From Carboxylicivirga litoralis (GTDB lineage Bacteria; Bacteroidota; Bacteroidia; Bacteroidales; Marinilabiliaceae): a stretch of DNA of 64,000 nt. The DNA lies in assembly GCF_025499605.1 (NCBI RefSeq), contig NZ_JAFMVC010000013.1, forward strand, positions 1-64,000, written 5' to 3'. A program made the position numbers and the translations under genes. Shown here piece after piece: positions 1-10,118 of the stretch (its first letter is position 1; every line of letters starts with the position of its first letter). A model generated the notes under the pieces. It was not told the origin of the DNA, searched no databases, and saw nothing but the letters and a program-made list of their open reading frames with translations.

Positions 1-77
1 AGAAGGGGATGCCCTTTAACATCCCCTTCCTCACACAACTAAACCTTTAATCTACGTTCCATCACAGCTTAAAAGTT
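1..77 (-). repeat. 3' UTR hairpin repeat, copy A (downstream of first susD)
   Basis: Near-identical (76 of 77 positions by eye) to 5295-5371. It holds a perfect 10-bp stem, GAAGGGGATG at 2-11 against CATCCCCTTC at 20-29, and then a conserved unstructured stretch up to the susD 3' end. Each copy lies just downstream of a susD gene on the minus strand, so it is probably a transcribed 3' UTR element. The window edge may cut it. The lack of a U-tract directly after the stem on the minus strand cannot be judged here. Confidence 0.75.
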
Positions 78-151
78 TATTTTTGTCCTATTTATTATTT
101 TTAACCTAAAGTCAACGTTTTGTCTTAGTTTAAAAACTTTGTGTGCAACAT

Positions 152-1519
152 TTAATAGCCTTCGTTCTGAACCATATTCGAGTTAGCATCCATTTCAGCT
201 TGAGGAATAGACCACGCCATAATTGGGTCGCCATATGGTATTGTCGCCGTAAAGTTCTGTTGGATAGATATCTTTTCAATATCCTTACCCATACGCACTA
301 AATCTTCATAACGATGCCCTTCAAAAATAAACTCACGCTGACGCTCTAATAAAATATCGTCCATAGTTACAGATGTATATGAAGGAATACCACGTTCCGC
401 AATAATCATATTTAAAGTAGTGGCAGCATCACCACCTGTTGCGACCAAGGCTTCTGCTTTGTTCATTAGCACTTCTTCATAGCGCATCACAATTACATTA
501 TCATACCCTTGGTTATCAGGAAACTTACCAATATTACGTAACATAACACCTTCCATTCCCAATATACCAGCACGTACATCAGCAGCATCATAGATATCTG
601 CTACAATATCAAGCACCTGAACATCACCATAACTACCACCACCAGTAGTTCGATATATATAGGCTAATCCATTAATACCTTGATTATCTGTTGAATTGAA
701 AGCTAATTCAAAAATACAGTTAGCAGATAGATCAGATCCCCAATGAGAAACATATTGATCAGAAGGAATTACTGAGTAGTTATCCGAATTGATAACTGCA
801 TCTGCTGCTGCAATGGCATCAGTCCACATTTCAAAATACACATATACACTTGATAATAGCGCTTTAGCTGCATATTTAGTTAAAAATTCACGAGATGGAT
901 CCTGACTCTCATCCATCATTGAGAATGCCATGTTTAAATCATCAATTATGAAATTTTTACATTCCTCAACTGTATTACGAGCTGGAAATAAATCATCGCC
1001 TTTAAACTCCATTACATACGGAACACCTAAAGTACCACCAACATGTTGCTGTCCATATTGCTTTAATAAGTCAAAATGAACTAAAGCCCTCATAGCGTAG
1101 GCCTGACCTTGCATGTGTTTGATCCATTCAGCATCTCCAGTCATCGCCTCAGGATCGACGCCAATCACAATATTAGCACTAGCAATAGCTGAATAAGCCT
1201 CATCCCAAAAGAAACCCGTATTGGCATCATACTTAAATCCTGCCTGAGTTGAAAAGCGACCGGAATTACCGTTAGAAAAACAGTTATCACTGCGAACTTC
1301 ATTATTAATAATGTAGTCACGTCCATAATAACCTGAAGCTGTCATTTGATCATAAGCACCTTTCAGAACTCCATATAAATTCTGATCGGAAGTAATACCG
1401 CCTTCTACAGGCTTATTTTGTTCTGTAGATGGATCTAAATCTTCTGTAGAGCATGCGTTAACAAAAGTAACAAGCAACACCAGGATGACCATCTTTGATA
1501 ATATATTTAATACTTTCAT
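152..1519 (-). CDS. SusD/RagB-family outer-membrane lipoprotein
   Basis: Glycan- or nutrient-binding lipoprotein expected to cap the SusC channel encoded immediately upstream. The 455-residue product has an N-terminal hydrophobic segment ending in a lipobox-like VNAC with Cys23. The C-terminal part shows the usual SusD stretch around EVLMNKAEALVATGG and the ERQREFIFEGHRYEDLVRMGK-like segment (RagB/SusD C-terminal domain). It starts 6 nt after the susC stop, so the two are co-transcribed. No enzyme follows it inside the window; any partner hydrolases would lie beyond the left edge. The substrate cannot be inferred. Confidence 0.93.
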   Translation of the reverse strand: MKVLNILSKMVILVLLVTFVNACSTEDLDPSTEQNKPVEGGITSDQNLYGVLKGAYDQMTASGYYGRDYIINNEVRSDNCFSNGNSGRFSTQAGFKYDANTGFFWDEAYSAIASANIVIGVDPEAMTGDAEWIKHMQGQAYAMRALVHFDLLKQYGQQHVGGTLGVPYVMEFKGDDLFPARNTVEECKNFIIDDLNMAFSMMDESQDPSREFLTKYAAKALLSSVYVYFEMWTDAIAAADAVINSDNYSVIPSDQYVSHWGSDLSANCIFELAFNSTDNQGINGLAYIYRTTGGGSYGDVQVLDIVADIYDAADVRAGILGMEGVMLRNIGKFPDNQGYDNVIVMRYEEVLMNKAEALVATGGDAATTLNMIIAERGIPSYTSVTMDDILLERQREFIFEGHRYEDLVRMGKDIEKISIQQNFTATIPYGDPIMAWSIPQAEMDANSNMVQNEGY

Positions 1520-1525
1520 AGCCCT

Positions 1526-4500
1526 TTAAAATTTAACATTTACACCAAAAATAAACGACTTTACTGCTGGAGTTGTTAGAGAAGTTTCTCCATTACTATC
1601 AACTGTTTCAGGGTCATACTGCAAATTATCATCCTTCACCCAGGTGTAAAGATTTAATCCTTTAGCAAACACACGTAAGCCACCTAATTTAATTTTATCT
1701 GTAATAGATTTTGGGAAATCATAACCTACAGTTACATCTCTTAGGCGAAAATAATCACCATCGTATAAGAACTTTGAGTGACGCTGCCATGGACGGCCAG
1801 TATATTCAAATTTACCAAATCGTGTTTCATCACCAGGTTGCTGCCATCTGTCAAGTAGTACATCAATACCTTGATAATAGGCAACTGAAAATACATCTGT
1901 ACCATTGGTATAGCGATGCCATCCTTCGTAGATTTTATGACCTCCAGCATATACTCCATTGATATCAGCAAAGAAACCTTTGAAATCTACGTGAAGATTC
2001 ATCCCTGCAACAAATTCAGGAATAGCGCTTCCACCTTGCCATACCTGTTCTGCATCATTAAAGTTTGTTGTCGTTTCATCACTTTCATTTGGATTAACAT
2101 ACCACATTTCGTCACCTGTCTCCGAATTAACACCAGCCCAGGTTGGCATGTACCAGCCAAATACCGGGTGCCCTGTTTCAACTCGCTGAGTAGTTGAAGT
2201 AATATTAACTTCCTCTCCATTAAGATCTTTTGCTAATTCCAATACTTCATTCTTAGCGGTTCCGAAGTTTCCTCCAATTGATAGATTAAAATCGCTTGAA
2301 CGGATAATATCAACATCTAATTCAAATTCAATACCTTTATTCTCCATTCGGCCAATATTTCGTGTTTGCTCCACAAAACCTGTGGTTAACGAAAGAGGCA
2401 CATCTAACAACATATCTTTTGTTTCTCTTCTATAATAGCCAATTGCACCGGAGATACGATTATTTAAGAACCCAAAATCTAATCCAATATCGAGCGTATG
2501 CGATGTTTCCCAAGATAACTCGTCGTTACCAAAAGTTCCAGGGTAAGATGCACCTTCTCCAGCATAATCACCATCATAATTCAATAATGATTGGTATTGG
2601 TTTAATGAAATATTTGCATTACCTGTTACACCATAAGAAGCTCTTAATTTGAAATTACTTATAAAATCCATACCCGTCATAAAGCTCTCTTGATGCATAT
2701 TCCATGCTGCACCAATACCATAGAAGTTACCCCAGCGGTGATCCGGATGGAATCGAGAACTACCTTCACGGGTATAAGTTACATCCAACACATATCGGCC
2801 TTGATAAGAATAGTGAATCATACCAATATAAGCGGATCTTAACCAATCTGTAAAATAGGAGTTAGCCAATGTTGGATTACCAGCTGAATTAAGGTTGGTT
2901 AACCCAAAATCAGAGAAGTTATCAGCATCTGCTTCCAGATAATAGAATTTATTCTTCTGATACTCAACAAGTGCTTTTAGATCAAGATTATGCCCTCCAT
3001 CTAAGTCAAAAGAATAATCCGCACTATTCTGAAATACATAGTTCACACGATTCGTATGAGCTTGCCAACCATATCCTTTAGTTTCACCATCGCCGTCGCC
3101 TCTTAAAGGATTCCTATAACGCTTATAGTTATAAACCTGATAATCAATACTCATTCGGGAAGTTAATCGTAAGCCTTTAATCGGGGTTTCCCACGAAAGT
3201 GCATTGTTTGATATAATCTTGGTCAATTTCGAATCATCAATATCTTCCTGAGCAATCCACAATGGGTTTGGCAATGCAGTAGAAGCATAATTTATACTTC
3301 CATCATCATTATATGCCTGATCAATAGAAGGCATAAAGAATTTAGATGTTCGAGGAGATGAGAAGTAGGCACTGGTTTCCAATAATCCATCCTGATATGA
3401 ATGGGCAGCGCTATTGTTAGTACTAAATGTTAACTTATCGGTTAAGTTCGCCGTCAAATTAACATTACCCGAGAAACGCTCAAAATCAGAACCAATTACA
3501 GTAGCTTCCTGATTAAAATAACCAACAGATGTATAATAATTCATCTTATCTGTACCTCCAGAGGCTGATAAGTTATATTCCTGCATTGGTGCATTTTTAT
3601 TAGTAATTAGATCGCCCCAATCTGTTTCAGGACGCCCCGCTGCGTTCCATGTAACATAGTCCGTACCGAAGGTACTTGGGTTATCCTCATAAAACTGCTT
3701 TGCTTCAGCTTCTCCTGATAACCCCCAGGTGTTTTTAATTGCTTCATAAAATAACATTTCGCGCTCTGCACCTGTCAAAACACCAGGTCCATCCATCGCA
3801 TCGTTTGAAACACCATAAGTAGCACTAAAATTGATATCTGCTTTTCCAGACTTACCCGTTTTAGTTGTAATTACAATTACACCATTGGCGCCACGTGCAC
3901 CATAAGCAGCCGTCGCAGCTGCATCTTTCAATACAGTAATACTCTCAATATCGTTGCTATTTAAACTAACCAGGTCAGATAAAGAAGAACCTGAAGTTGT
4001 AGCAGAAGCGTTACCGGTATTTAATGGCACACCATTCACAACGTATAAAGGATCGTTACCTGCCGTAATTGAACTACGTCCACGAATTCTAACATTCTGT
4101 ACAGAACCCGGAGTACCAGAAGATGAAGCGATAGATACCCCAGCCACTTTACCCTGAAGGGCCTGCTGTACATCAGCCACTGGCATATTAGCAAGGTCTT
4201 CCCCACTGACTTTTACAGCAGAACCTGTTACCTCACTCTTACGGGCTGTGGTATATCCCATAACCACAACTTCATCTACACCGATAGCTTCTGACTCCAA
4301 AACCACATTAATAGTCGTTCTGCCTTCAATTAAGACATCTTGTGTTTTCATACCAACAAAAGAATACAACAGGTTTGTTGCATCATTGGGTACACTTAAA
4401 GTATAGATACCATCAATATTTGTAACGGTACCAATAGTTGTTCCTCTAACAACGACAGATACACCCGGCATGGGTTCCCCTGACTCACTATCGGTTACAG

Positions 4501-4585
4501 TACCGGTAATGGATGTTGTTTGAGCAAACATTGCGTTCAGTCCCACGAATAGTATCAGGGACGCGATTAATGCTAATCTGCGCAT
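1526..4585 (-). CDS. SusC/RagA-family TonB-linked outer-membrane transporter
   Basis: TonB-dependent importer forming the barrel under the SusD lid. The 1019-residue protein has a signal peptide (cleavage likely after MFAQ near residue 22), a CarboxypepD_reg-like domain (about 25-100), a VDEVVV TonB-box-like segment (about 104-110), a plug with RIRGRSSITAGNDPLYVVNG and KDAAATAAYGARGANGVI motifs, and a C-terminal barrel ending in a Phe (VNVKF). Residues 1-110 are nearly identical to the SusC at 6939-10118, whereas plug and barrel diverge, so the N-terminal block looks recombined or recently duplicated. It is first gene of a susC-susD operon. Confidence 0.95.
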   Translation of the reverse strand: MRRLALIASLILFVGLNAMFAQTTSITGTVTDSESGEPMPGVSVVVRGTTIGTVTNIDGIYTLSVPNDATNLLYSFVGMKTQDVLIEGRTTINVVLESEAIGVDEVVVMGYTTARKSEVTGSAVKVSGEDLANMPVADVQQALQGKVAGVSIASSSGTPGSVQNVRIRGRSSITAGNDPLYVVNGVPLNTGNASATTSGSSLSDLVSLNSNDIESITVLKDAAATAAYGARGANGVIVITTKTGKSGKADINFSATYGVSNDAMDGPGVLTGAEREMLFYEAIKNTWGLSGEAEAKQFYEDNPSTFGTDYVTWNAAGRPETDWGDLITNKNAPMQEYNLSASGGTDKMNYYTSVGYFNQEATVIGSDFERFSGNVNLTANLTDKLTFSTNNSAAHSYQDGLLETSAYFSSPRTSKFFMPSIDQAYNDDGSINYASTALPNPLWIAQEDIDDSKLTKIISNNALSWETPIKGLRLTSRMSIDYQVYNYKRYRNPLRGDGDGETKGYGWQAHTNRVNYVFQNSADYSFDLDGGHNLDLKALVEYQKNKFYYLEADADNFSDFGLTNLNSAGNPTLANSYFTDWLRSAYIGMIHYSYQGRYVLDVTYTREGSSRFHPDHRWGNFYGIGAAWNMHQESFMTGMDFISNFKLRASYGVTGNANISLNQYQSLLNYDGDYAGEGASYPGTFGNDELSWETSHTLDIGLDFGFLNNRISGAIGYYRRETKDMLLDVPLSLTTGFVEQTRNIGRMENKGIEFELDVDIIRSSDFNLSIGGNFGTAKNEVLELAKDLNGEEVNITSTTQRVETGHPVFGWYMPTWAGVNSETGDEMWYVNPNESDETTTNFNDAEQVWQGGSAIPEFVAGMNLHVDFKGFFADINGVYAGGHKIYEGWHRYTNGTDVFSVAYYQGIDVLLDRWQQPGDETRFGKFEYTGRPWQRHSKFLYDGDYFRLRDVTVGYDFPKSITDKIKLGGLRVFAKGLNLYTWVKDDNLQYDPETVDSNGETSLTTPAVKSFIFGVNVKF

Positions 4586-5230
4586 AAAACAAAAGGTTTA
4601 AGTTAATAATAGAGACTTCCCTAACGCTTATGCATTAGGGCATAATAAATCAAATACGAAGTATACATCACTCAAAGACAAAGAGTTAATTTATCTTGGT
4701 TAGTACACTAACGTTAGCTATGCTTCAAAAAACTTGTAGATTTATATTCCTACCTGAATTTTTGCTTACTTGTTTTAATGGTTAATAATGGCGATTAAGG
4801 CGATTTCTCAGTTAAAAATACACAAATAACATTTTGTAACAAATTTTAATATATAAAAATTAATAAAAAATCTCAAACATCCCTTCTATACACCTCTGTA
4901 TCTTACACTTAATGGACGCAAATAAAATCATCCACACAAAGAACAGACAACACAAAATAAAGACATTAGATTACACACTAATAACCTTCGCCCCTTTTTT
5001 ATACCCCCTAATGCATTGTTTTACTACTCTTTTAAGCCACACACCCCTTCTTTGATATATCTAGAATGAAATTATTTGTATTTTTAACAGTTAGCACTAA
5101 TTCACATACGTTATTTTAACTTTCTTTTACATCATTTAAATAAAAATGCGAATATTGAGCAAGTATGTTTTTTTTAAAAAAAAAGCACCACCAGACATTA
5201 CAAATAATAAGACTACCTGTTAAAGAAAAA
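4586..5230. other. Intergenic region upstream of first susC
   Basis: AT-rich non-coding DNA. The 27 nt next to the susC start (to 4612) match the leader of the second susC exactly. A weak dyad CCCTAA (4619-4624) / TTAGGG (4635-4640) follows. At 4781-4795 the string GTTAATAATGGCGAT is shared with 10331-10345 upstream of the second susC and is followed by another GGCGATT. No TAnnTTTG box in good context was found on the minus strand, so the promoter remains unplaced. Confidence 0.5.
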
Positions 5231-5272
5231 GCCTCTTATACAACAATTTTTAGTCATTGTTGCATAAGAGGC
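5222..5272 (-). terminator. Rho-independent terminator of the second susC-susD operon
   Basis: Read on the minus strand, GCCTCTTATGCAACAA (from 5272 down to 5257) pairs with TTGTTGTATAAGAGGC (5246 down to 5231) over 16 bp with one G-U wobble and a 10-nt loop, followed at once by TTTTTCTTT. The wobble only pairs in the minus-strand RNA, which fits the direction of the susD gene ending at 5388. Confidence 0.85.
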
Positions 5273-5294
5273 CTTACCTAGCTTTTATAAAATC

Positions 5295-5371
5295 AGAAGG
5301 GGATGCCCTTTGACATCCCCTTCCTCACACAACTAAACCTTTAATCTACGTTCCATCACAGCTTAAAAGTT
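5295..5371 (-). repeat. 3' UTR hairpin repeat, copy B (downstream of second susD)
   Basis: Second copy of the element at 1-77, differing by one loop base. The stem is GAAGGGGATG 5296-5305 with CATCCCCTTC 5314-5323 around an 8-nt loop. It lies between the susD stop (5388) and the strong terminator at 5222-5272, so it is transcribed as 3' UTR. Confidence 0.78.
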
Positions 5372-5387
5372 AGTATTTCATAATTTA

Positions 5388-6926
5388 TTATGGTTGCCAC
5401 CACATTTTAGTATCCATTTCGTCACCTCCCATTGCGGCTACTGCAGCATCCTTATTTTCTTTATTAATGTTGTCTTCATTTAATAAATACTTAACACGAC
5501 TTGGACCTTCAGGCAAATCTACAATAGTATTATAGAAATAAGTAAGCGTTTGCTCCTCTCCATCAGCCATAAATGTATAGTCATATGTATCGCCTGACTT
5601 TATCAATGTCTGAGGATATCCTGTCCTTCGTAATTCAGACCAGGCCTCATATGCATTCATGTATAAAGCGATATACTTCTGTGTCATAACAGTTTCTTCT
5701 GTAGCAGCAGGTAAAGTAGCAATAAAAGCGTCAATATCAGCTTGAGGAACACCCCACTTTTGCATAGAAGCTTCAACACCATATTCATACCAGGTTTGAT
5801 CCCAACCATTCAACTCTGATTGTATAAAACATATTTCAGAATACTCCATGTAAAGTTCTTTATATGTTGAGCTTAAAACTTCAGCACCTGGTTTAGACTC
5901 CCATTTGAAGGTACGAACAGAAGCGTTACTTTCGGCAACTGGCACTCCAAGATATTCACCATCGCCATTTGGATCAACATAAATAGGTAAACGAGGATCC
6001 TCTAATCCAGCAAAAGGATTTGAGTAAACATGAATGTCATTTCCTTTTAATAATTGTACAAATGAATAAGAAGGAGCAAAGTCACGACGTGCACTTACAA
6101 CAAAAGCACGATACATTGGGGCTCCATTAAGTGCTGAGTTTTCAAATTTAACACCTGCATTGTCATCATTTGAAGTATATACACCTTCAGCTAAAGCATC
6201 TGCAATATGCTGATTAGCCAATGTTGCATCTTTATCCTTAATACGGTTGGCAATTCTTAATCGTAGTGAATTGGCGAACTTCTTCCACATAGAAGCATCT
6301 CCATCATAGAATAAATCCGCACCAATCATATTCTTACCTTCAATAATCATGGCTTGTGCTTCGTCCAGTTCTTTTAAAAGATCTTTATAAATCTTCTCCT
6401 GACTGGCATACTTAGGCGTAATAGAACCACCGTCCTTGAGCTGGAGAGCTTCAAAATCCGGATCGTCATTACCATATGAATAATAAGGAATATCTCCCCA
6501 GATATCGGTAGCTAATTGAAATACATAAGCCAACATAATTCTTGCTGCTGCAATCTGGTTTTCATTAGGTGCTATGACATTTGCATCCCCTTTAGTTGCA
6601 TCATCAGTATTAATAGCAATAATATCTTTTAAATCCTGAGCATTTTTATAGATATCATTCCAACCTGCCTTATTTACTGTCTCGCGATACTGATAACGGT
6701 CTTCTTCGGTATAGTTAACCTGGTTCCAGTACTGCACCCATAACAAAGACATACGCCCTGACATCCATTCATCACGGGTGTCATTCATAAATTGCTTCTG
6801 AACCCTAGTCATCAGTCCTCCACTAGTAGGCACTATAGGTTCATTAGGGTTATCTAAATAGTCTACTTCACATGAAAATAGAAGTATTCCAATAACCAAT
6901 AGTGATATATTTTTTAATACTTTCAT
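5388..6926 (-). CDS. SusD/RagB-family nutrient-binding outer-membrane lipoprotein
   Basis: A 512-residue lipoprotein with a short signal peptide and lipobox LLFSC (Cys19). The YWNQVNYTEEDRYQYRE and WNDIYKNAQDLKDI segments and the overall layout fit the SusD-like subgroup often annotated as nutrient-binding (SusD_2-type), which differs from the first SusD in this window. It lies 12 nt downstream of its susC partner. It shares the first residues MKVL and the downstream 77-nt repeat with the other susD gene but little else. No degradative enzyme is adjacent, so the substrate is unknown; such pairs also import peptides or other nutrients. Confidence 0.92.
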   Translation of the reverse strand: MKVLKNISLLVIGILLFSCEVDYLDNPNEPIVPTSGGLMTRVQKQFMNDTRDEWMSGRMSLLWVQYWNQVNYTEEDRYQYRETVNKAGWNDIYKNAQDLKDIIAINTDDATKGDANVIAPNENQIAAARIMLAYVFQLATDIWGDIPYYSYGNDDPDFEALQLKDGGSITPKYASQEKIYKDLLKELDEAQAMIIEGKNMIGADLFYDGDASMWKKFANSLRLRIANRIKDKDATLANQHIADALAEGVYTSNDDNAGVKFENSALNGAPMYRAFVVSARRDFAPSYSFVQLLKGNDIHVYSNPFAGLEDPRLPIYVDPNGDGEYLGVPVAESNASVRTFKWESKPGAEVLSSTYKELYMEYSEICFIQSELNGWDQTWYEYGVEASMQKWGVPQADIDAFIATLPAATEETVMTQKYIALYMNAYEAWSELRRTGYPQTLIKSGDTYDYTFMADGEEQTLTYFYNTIVDLPEGPSRVKYLLNEDNINKENKDAAVAAMGGDEMDTKMWWQP

Positions 6927-6938
6927 AGTTATTCAAAA

Positions 6939-9900
6939 TTAGAATGTTACCTGTAGATTCATACCATAAGAGCGTGATGTAGGAATAATACCACCTTCCA
7001 TACCTTGGATATTACCACTACCACCAACAGTTGCTTCCGGATCAATTCCTTTATTATCTAATCCCCATGTAGCAAGATTGCGTCCATATACTCCAATTCT
7101 CATCTTTTTAATGACAGGTGTAATACTTGGAAGCGTATAACCGATTGTAATCTCTCTTAATTTAATGTAAGAAGCATCAAAGAAACTTGTTGCACTTGGA
7201 GTACCATAGCCATGATAGTGATATTCACCATAATCTACGGCACTAATATTAATATCATTTTCTCTGTAAGTACCATCTCCATTATCAATAACACCGTTTA
7301 ATACGATACCGTCTTCACGAATAGTGTTACCTCCACTGGTAGGAGTAGCAGTTTGCTTCATCATACCTGAGTACATACCCCACATATTGGTAAGTGAATA
7401 ATATTTTCCACCTTTTTGGATGTCAATCAAAGCAGAGAAGTCAATATCTTTCCAACGTAATGAGTTTCTGATACCCATATTATAATCGGGTAATGCAGAA
7501 CCGATTGGTTTCAGTCCTCCATTGGCATAAAAACCTGAACCTTCATCAATTACCTTGTTACCTTTATCATCATACACATAGTCATATCCCCATAACATCT
7601 GGAAAGGATCACCAACAGAAGCATTTAAGTAAGCACCACCAAACGGAGCACTACCAATCTGAAGCTTATCAAATCCTTCTGGTAAACTTACAACCTCATT
7701 CTTGTTCTTGGCATAGTTAACTGAAATATCCCATGTCCAGTCAGCTGTTCTGATAGGAGTACCTCCAACTAATAATTCAATACCTTTGTTTTCAATTTCT
7801 CCGGCATTTACAACCATCGAAGTAAAACCTGTTGAACCACTTAATTCAATAGGTACAATCTGGTCAGTCGTATTACGTTTATAATAACTTACATCTAATC
7901 TTACACGATTGTTTAAGGCCGATGCCTCTAAACCGAATTCAACTTCTTTTGTTTTTTCAGATTTAAGTTTAGCATTATTCAAACGCGTATTATTCGTAAA
8001 TTGGCGATAACCACCAAACGAATCACCTACATTAAATGATTGATACACACGGTATGGGTCTGTACCATTACCGGTTTCAGCATAGTTCATACGAACTTTG
8101 GCCATATCTAACCAGGTAAAATCAACCATTTCTGATAAAATAAAACTCAACGATGCTGCTGGATAGAAGTATGTATTATCATCCGTTGGAAGTGATGTAT
8201 CATGATCTTGCCTTGCTGTCAGGTCTAAATAAACAGTGTTTTTCCAACCTAAACTTGCAAATGCAAACCAGCTATTAACAATCTTCTTACGCGAGTAGTT
8301 TTCTGTTAATGGAGTATTATTTGAGTTATTCACATTCCATAAACCAGCAACAGCCAAACCTCCATCGGTACCAGAATATATACGACTATAATCTTCCGTA
8401 CGTTTATTGGCACCTAACGAAGCAACAATATTAAAGTCATTAACAGTTTTCTTATAATTAATTTTTCCTTCGTAGTTAACTTCAGTAAACTGACGTTGAG
8501 TTACATCATAAAAAGAAAGTGACTGTGAACCAGGAGCAACTCGTTCTCTTTGATTAAAAGTATAAGTATCTAAATAAACATTACCCTGTACATTTAAGTC
8601 ATCAGTCAGGTTAAACTTCAAACCTGTTGTTCCATATACTCTCTGACGATCATCATCTTGATAGTTTTCATAGACTGTCCAATATGGGTTATCAGAATAA
8701 ATCGGATTTGGATTATCAATACTTATACGGTTCCAAACACGCTGTGTTCCATCAGGATTCTTATAATCCTTTAATTTTTCAAAATCAAGCTGACGCTGTC
8801 CCCACTGATAAAACTTCTGCGAGAAAGAACGATCATCGTAACCAGAAACTGGTCGTCCTTTGGTATAGGTATTAACGTATGTCATTGTCGCGTTAGCTTC
8901 AACGATACCATCAAAAAGCTTCGTATTACCATTCAAATTAAATGTGTTCTTGTTTTGGCTTGCATTAGGAACAGTACCCGACGTATTAACATTAGTGTAT
9001 CCAATTCTTAAAGCAGAGGTCTCATTACTAGTTGTAATCGAGATCGAATTTTGATACTGAACTCCTGTTTCGAAGAAATCTTCTACATCATTTTTTGGAG
9101 CTACCCAGGCACCTGTTTGTGGTGTAGATGTGATACCTTGCTCATAATCAGCAATACCCCACCAGTGTAACACTTGTTGACCTTCATATTTTGGTCCCCA
9201 GCTTTCATCTACATCATAAGCTGGCACTAAGTATTCAACACCATCAATCACTTCAGTTCCAAAGTCTCCATAACCACCACCATAGCTAGTTTGTAACTCA
9301 GGTAGTATATAAACTTTTTCAAATGTTACACCTGTGTTTACATCAACACTAAAAGATTTTTTACCAGCCTTACCCGACTTAGTAGTAATCATGATTACAC
9401 CATTCTGACCTCGACTACCATATAATGCAGAAGCTGCACTACCTTTTAATACGTTAACACTTTCAATATCATTTGGATTGATATCATTGATCATAGAACC
9501 GTAGTCAACACCACCTCCACCTGTTTGAGTAGAAGTTGAGTTAAAGTTCTGGTTGTCCATAGGAACACCATCAATAACATATAATGGCTGGTTGTTACCT
9601 GTTAACGAACTGGCACCACGAATCAAAACATTCTTAGAACCGGCAAAGTTAGAACCAGAAATCTGTACACCTGCTACTTTACCTGATAATGCCGACATGG
9701 CATCAGCACTATTGGCAGATGTTAATTCATCTGATTTAACATTTTGAGAAGCATAACCCAGTGATTTCTTTTCACGGGAAACACCTAAAGCTGTAACTAC
9801 AACTTCATCAACACCAATTGCTTCAGATTCCATAACTACGTTAATTGTAGTTCGACCTTCAATTAAGATGTCTTGTGTTTTCATTCCCACAAACGAATAC

Positions 9901-10118
9901 AACAAGTTTGTTGCATCATCGGGTACACTTAAAGAATAGTTACCGTCAACATTTGTAACGGTACCAATAGTTGTTCCTCTTACAACCACAGATACACCCG
10001 GCATGGGCTCACCTGTCTCACTATCGGTAATTGCACCGGTAATGGTTGTTGTTTGAGCAAACATTGCGTTGAGTCCCACGAATAATATCAGGGACGCGAT
10101 TAATGCTAATCTGCGCAT
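6939..10118 (-). CDS. SusC/RagA-family TonB-linked outer-membrane transporter
   Basis: A 1059-residue TonB-dependent transporter with signal peptide, CarboxypepD_reg-like domain (about 25-100), TonB-box-like VDEVVVTALG, plug with NVLIRGASSLTGNNQPLYVIDG and LKGSAASALYGSRGQNGVI, then the barrel, ending LQVTF. The first ~110 residues match the SusC at 1526-4585, then the two proteins part just after the VDEVVV segment. Partner SusD follows after 12 nt. A promoter is proposed at 10413-10443, which gives a leader of roughly 290 nt. Confidence 0.95.
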   Translation of the reverse strand: MRRLALIASLILFVGLNAMFAQTTTITGAITDSETGEPMPGVSVVVRGTTIGTVTNVDGNYSLSVPDDATNLLYSFVGMKTQDILIEGRTTINVVMESEAIGVDEVVVTALGVSREKKSLGYASQNVKSDELTSANSADAMSALSGKVAGVQISGSNFAGSKNVLIRGASSLTGNNQPLYVIDGVPMDNQNFNSTSTQTGGGGVDYGSMINDINPNDIESVNVLKGSAASALYGSRGQNGVIMITTKSGKAGKKSFSVDVNTGVTFEKVYILPELQTSYGGGYGDFGTEVIDGVEYLVPAYDVDESWGPKYEGQQVLHWWGIADYEQGITSTPQTGAWVAPKNDVEDFFETGVQYQNSISITTSNETSALRIGYTNVNTSGTVPNASQNKNTFNLNGNTKLFDGIVEANATMTYVNTYTKGRPVSGYDDRSFSQKFYQWGQRQLDFEKLKDYKNPDGTQRVWNRISIDNPNPIYSDNPYWTVYENYQDDDRQRVYGTTGLKFNLTDDLNVQGNVYLDTYTFNQRERVAPGSQSLSFYDVTQRQFTEVNYEGKINYKKTVNDFNIVASLGANKRTEDYSRIYSGTDGGLAVAGLWNVNNSNNTPLTENYSRKKIVNSWFAFASLGWKNTVYLDLTARQDHDTSLPTDDNTYFYPAASLSFILSEMVDFTWLDMAKVRMNYAETGNGTDPYRVYQSFNVGDSFGGYRQFTNNTRLNNAKLKSEKTKEVEFGLEASALNNRVRLDVSYYKRNTTDQIVPIELSGSTGFTSMVVNAGEIENKGIELLVGGTPIRTADWTWDISVNYAKNKNEVVSLPEGFDKLQIGSAPFGGAYLNASVGDPFQMLWGYDYVYDDKGNKVIDEGSGFYANGGLKPIGSALPDYNMGIRNSLRWKDIDFSALIDIQKGGKYYSLTNMWGMYSGMMKQTATPTSGGNTIREDGIVLNGVIDNGDGTYRENDINISAVDYGEYHYHGYGTPSATSFFDASYIKLREITIGYTLPSITPVIKKMRIGVYGRNLATWGLDNKGIDPEATVGGSGNIQGMEGGIIPTSRSYGMNLQVTF

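Noticed and set aside
1526-10118. Assembly duplication as the cause of the two SusC/SusD pairs
   Set aside because: Cores of SusC and SusD differ strongly in sequence and length; only the borders are shared.
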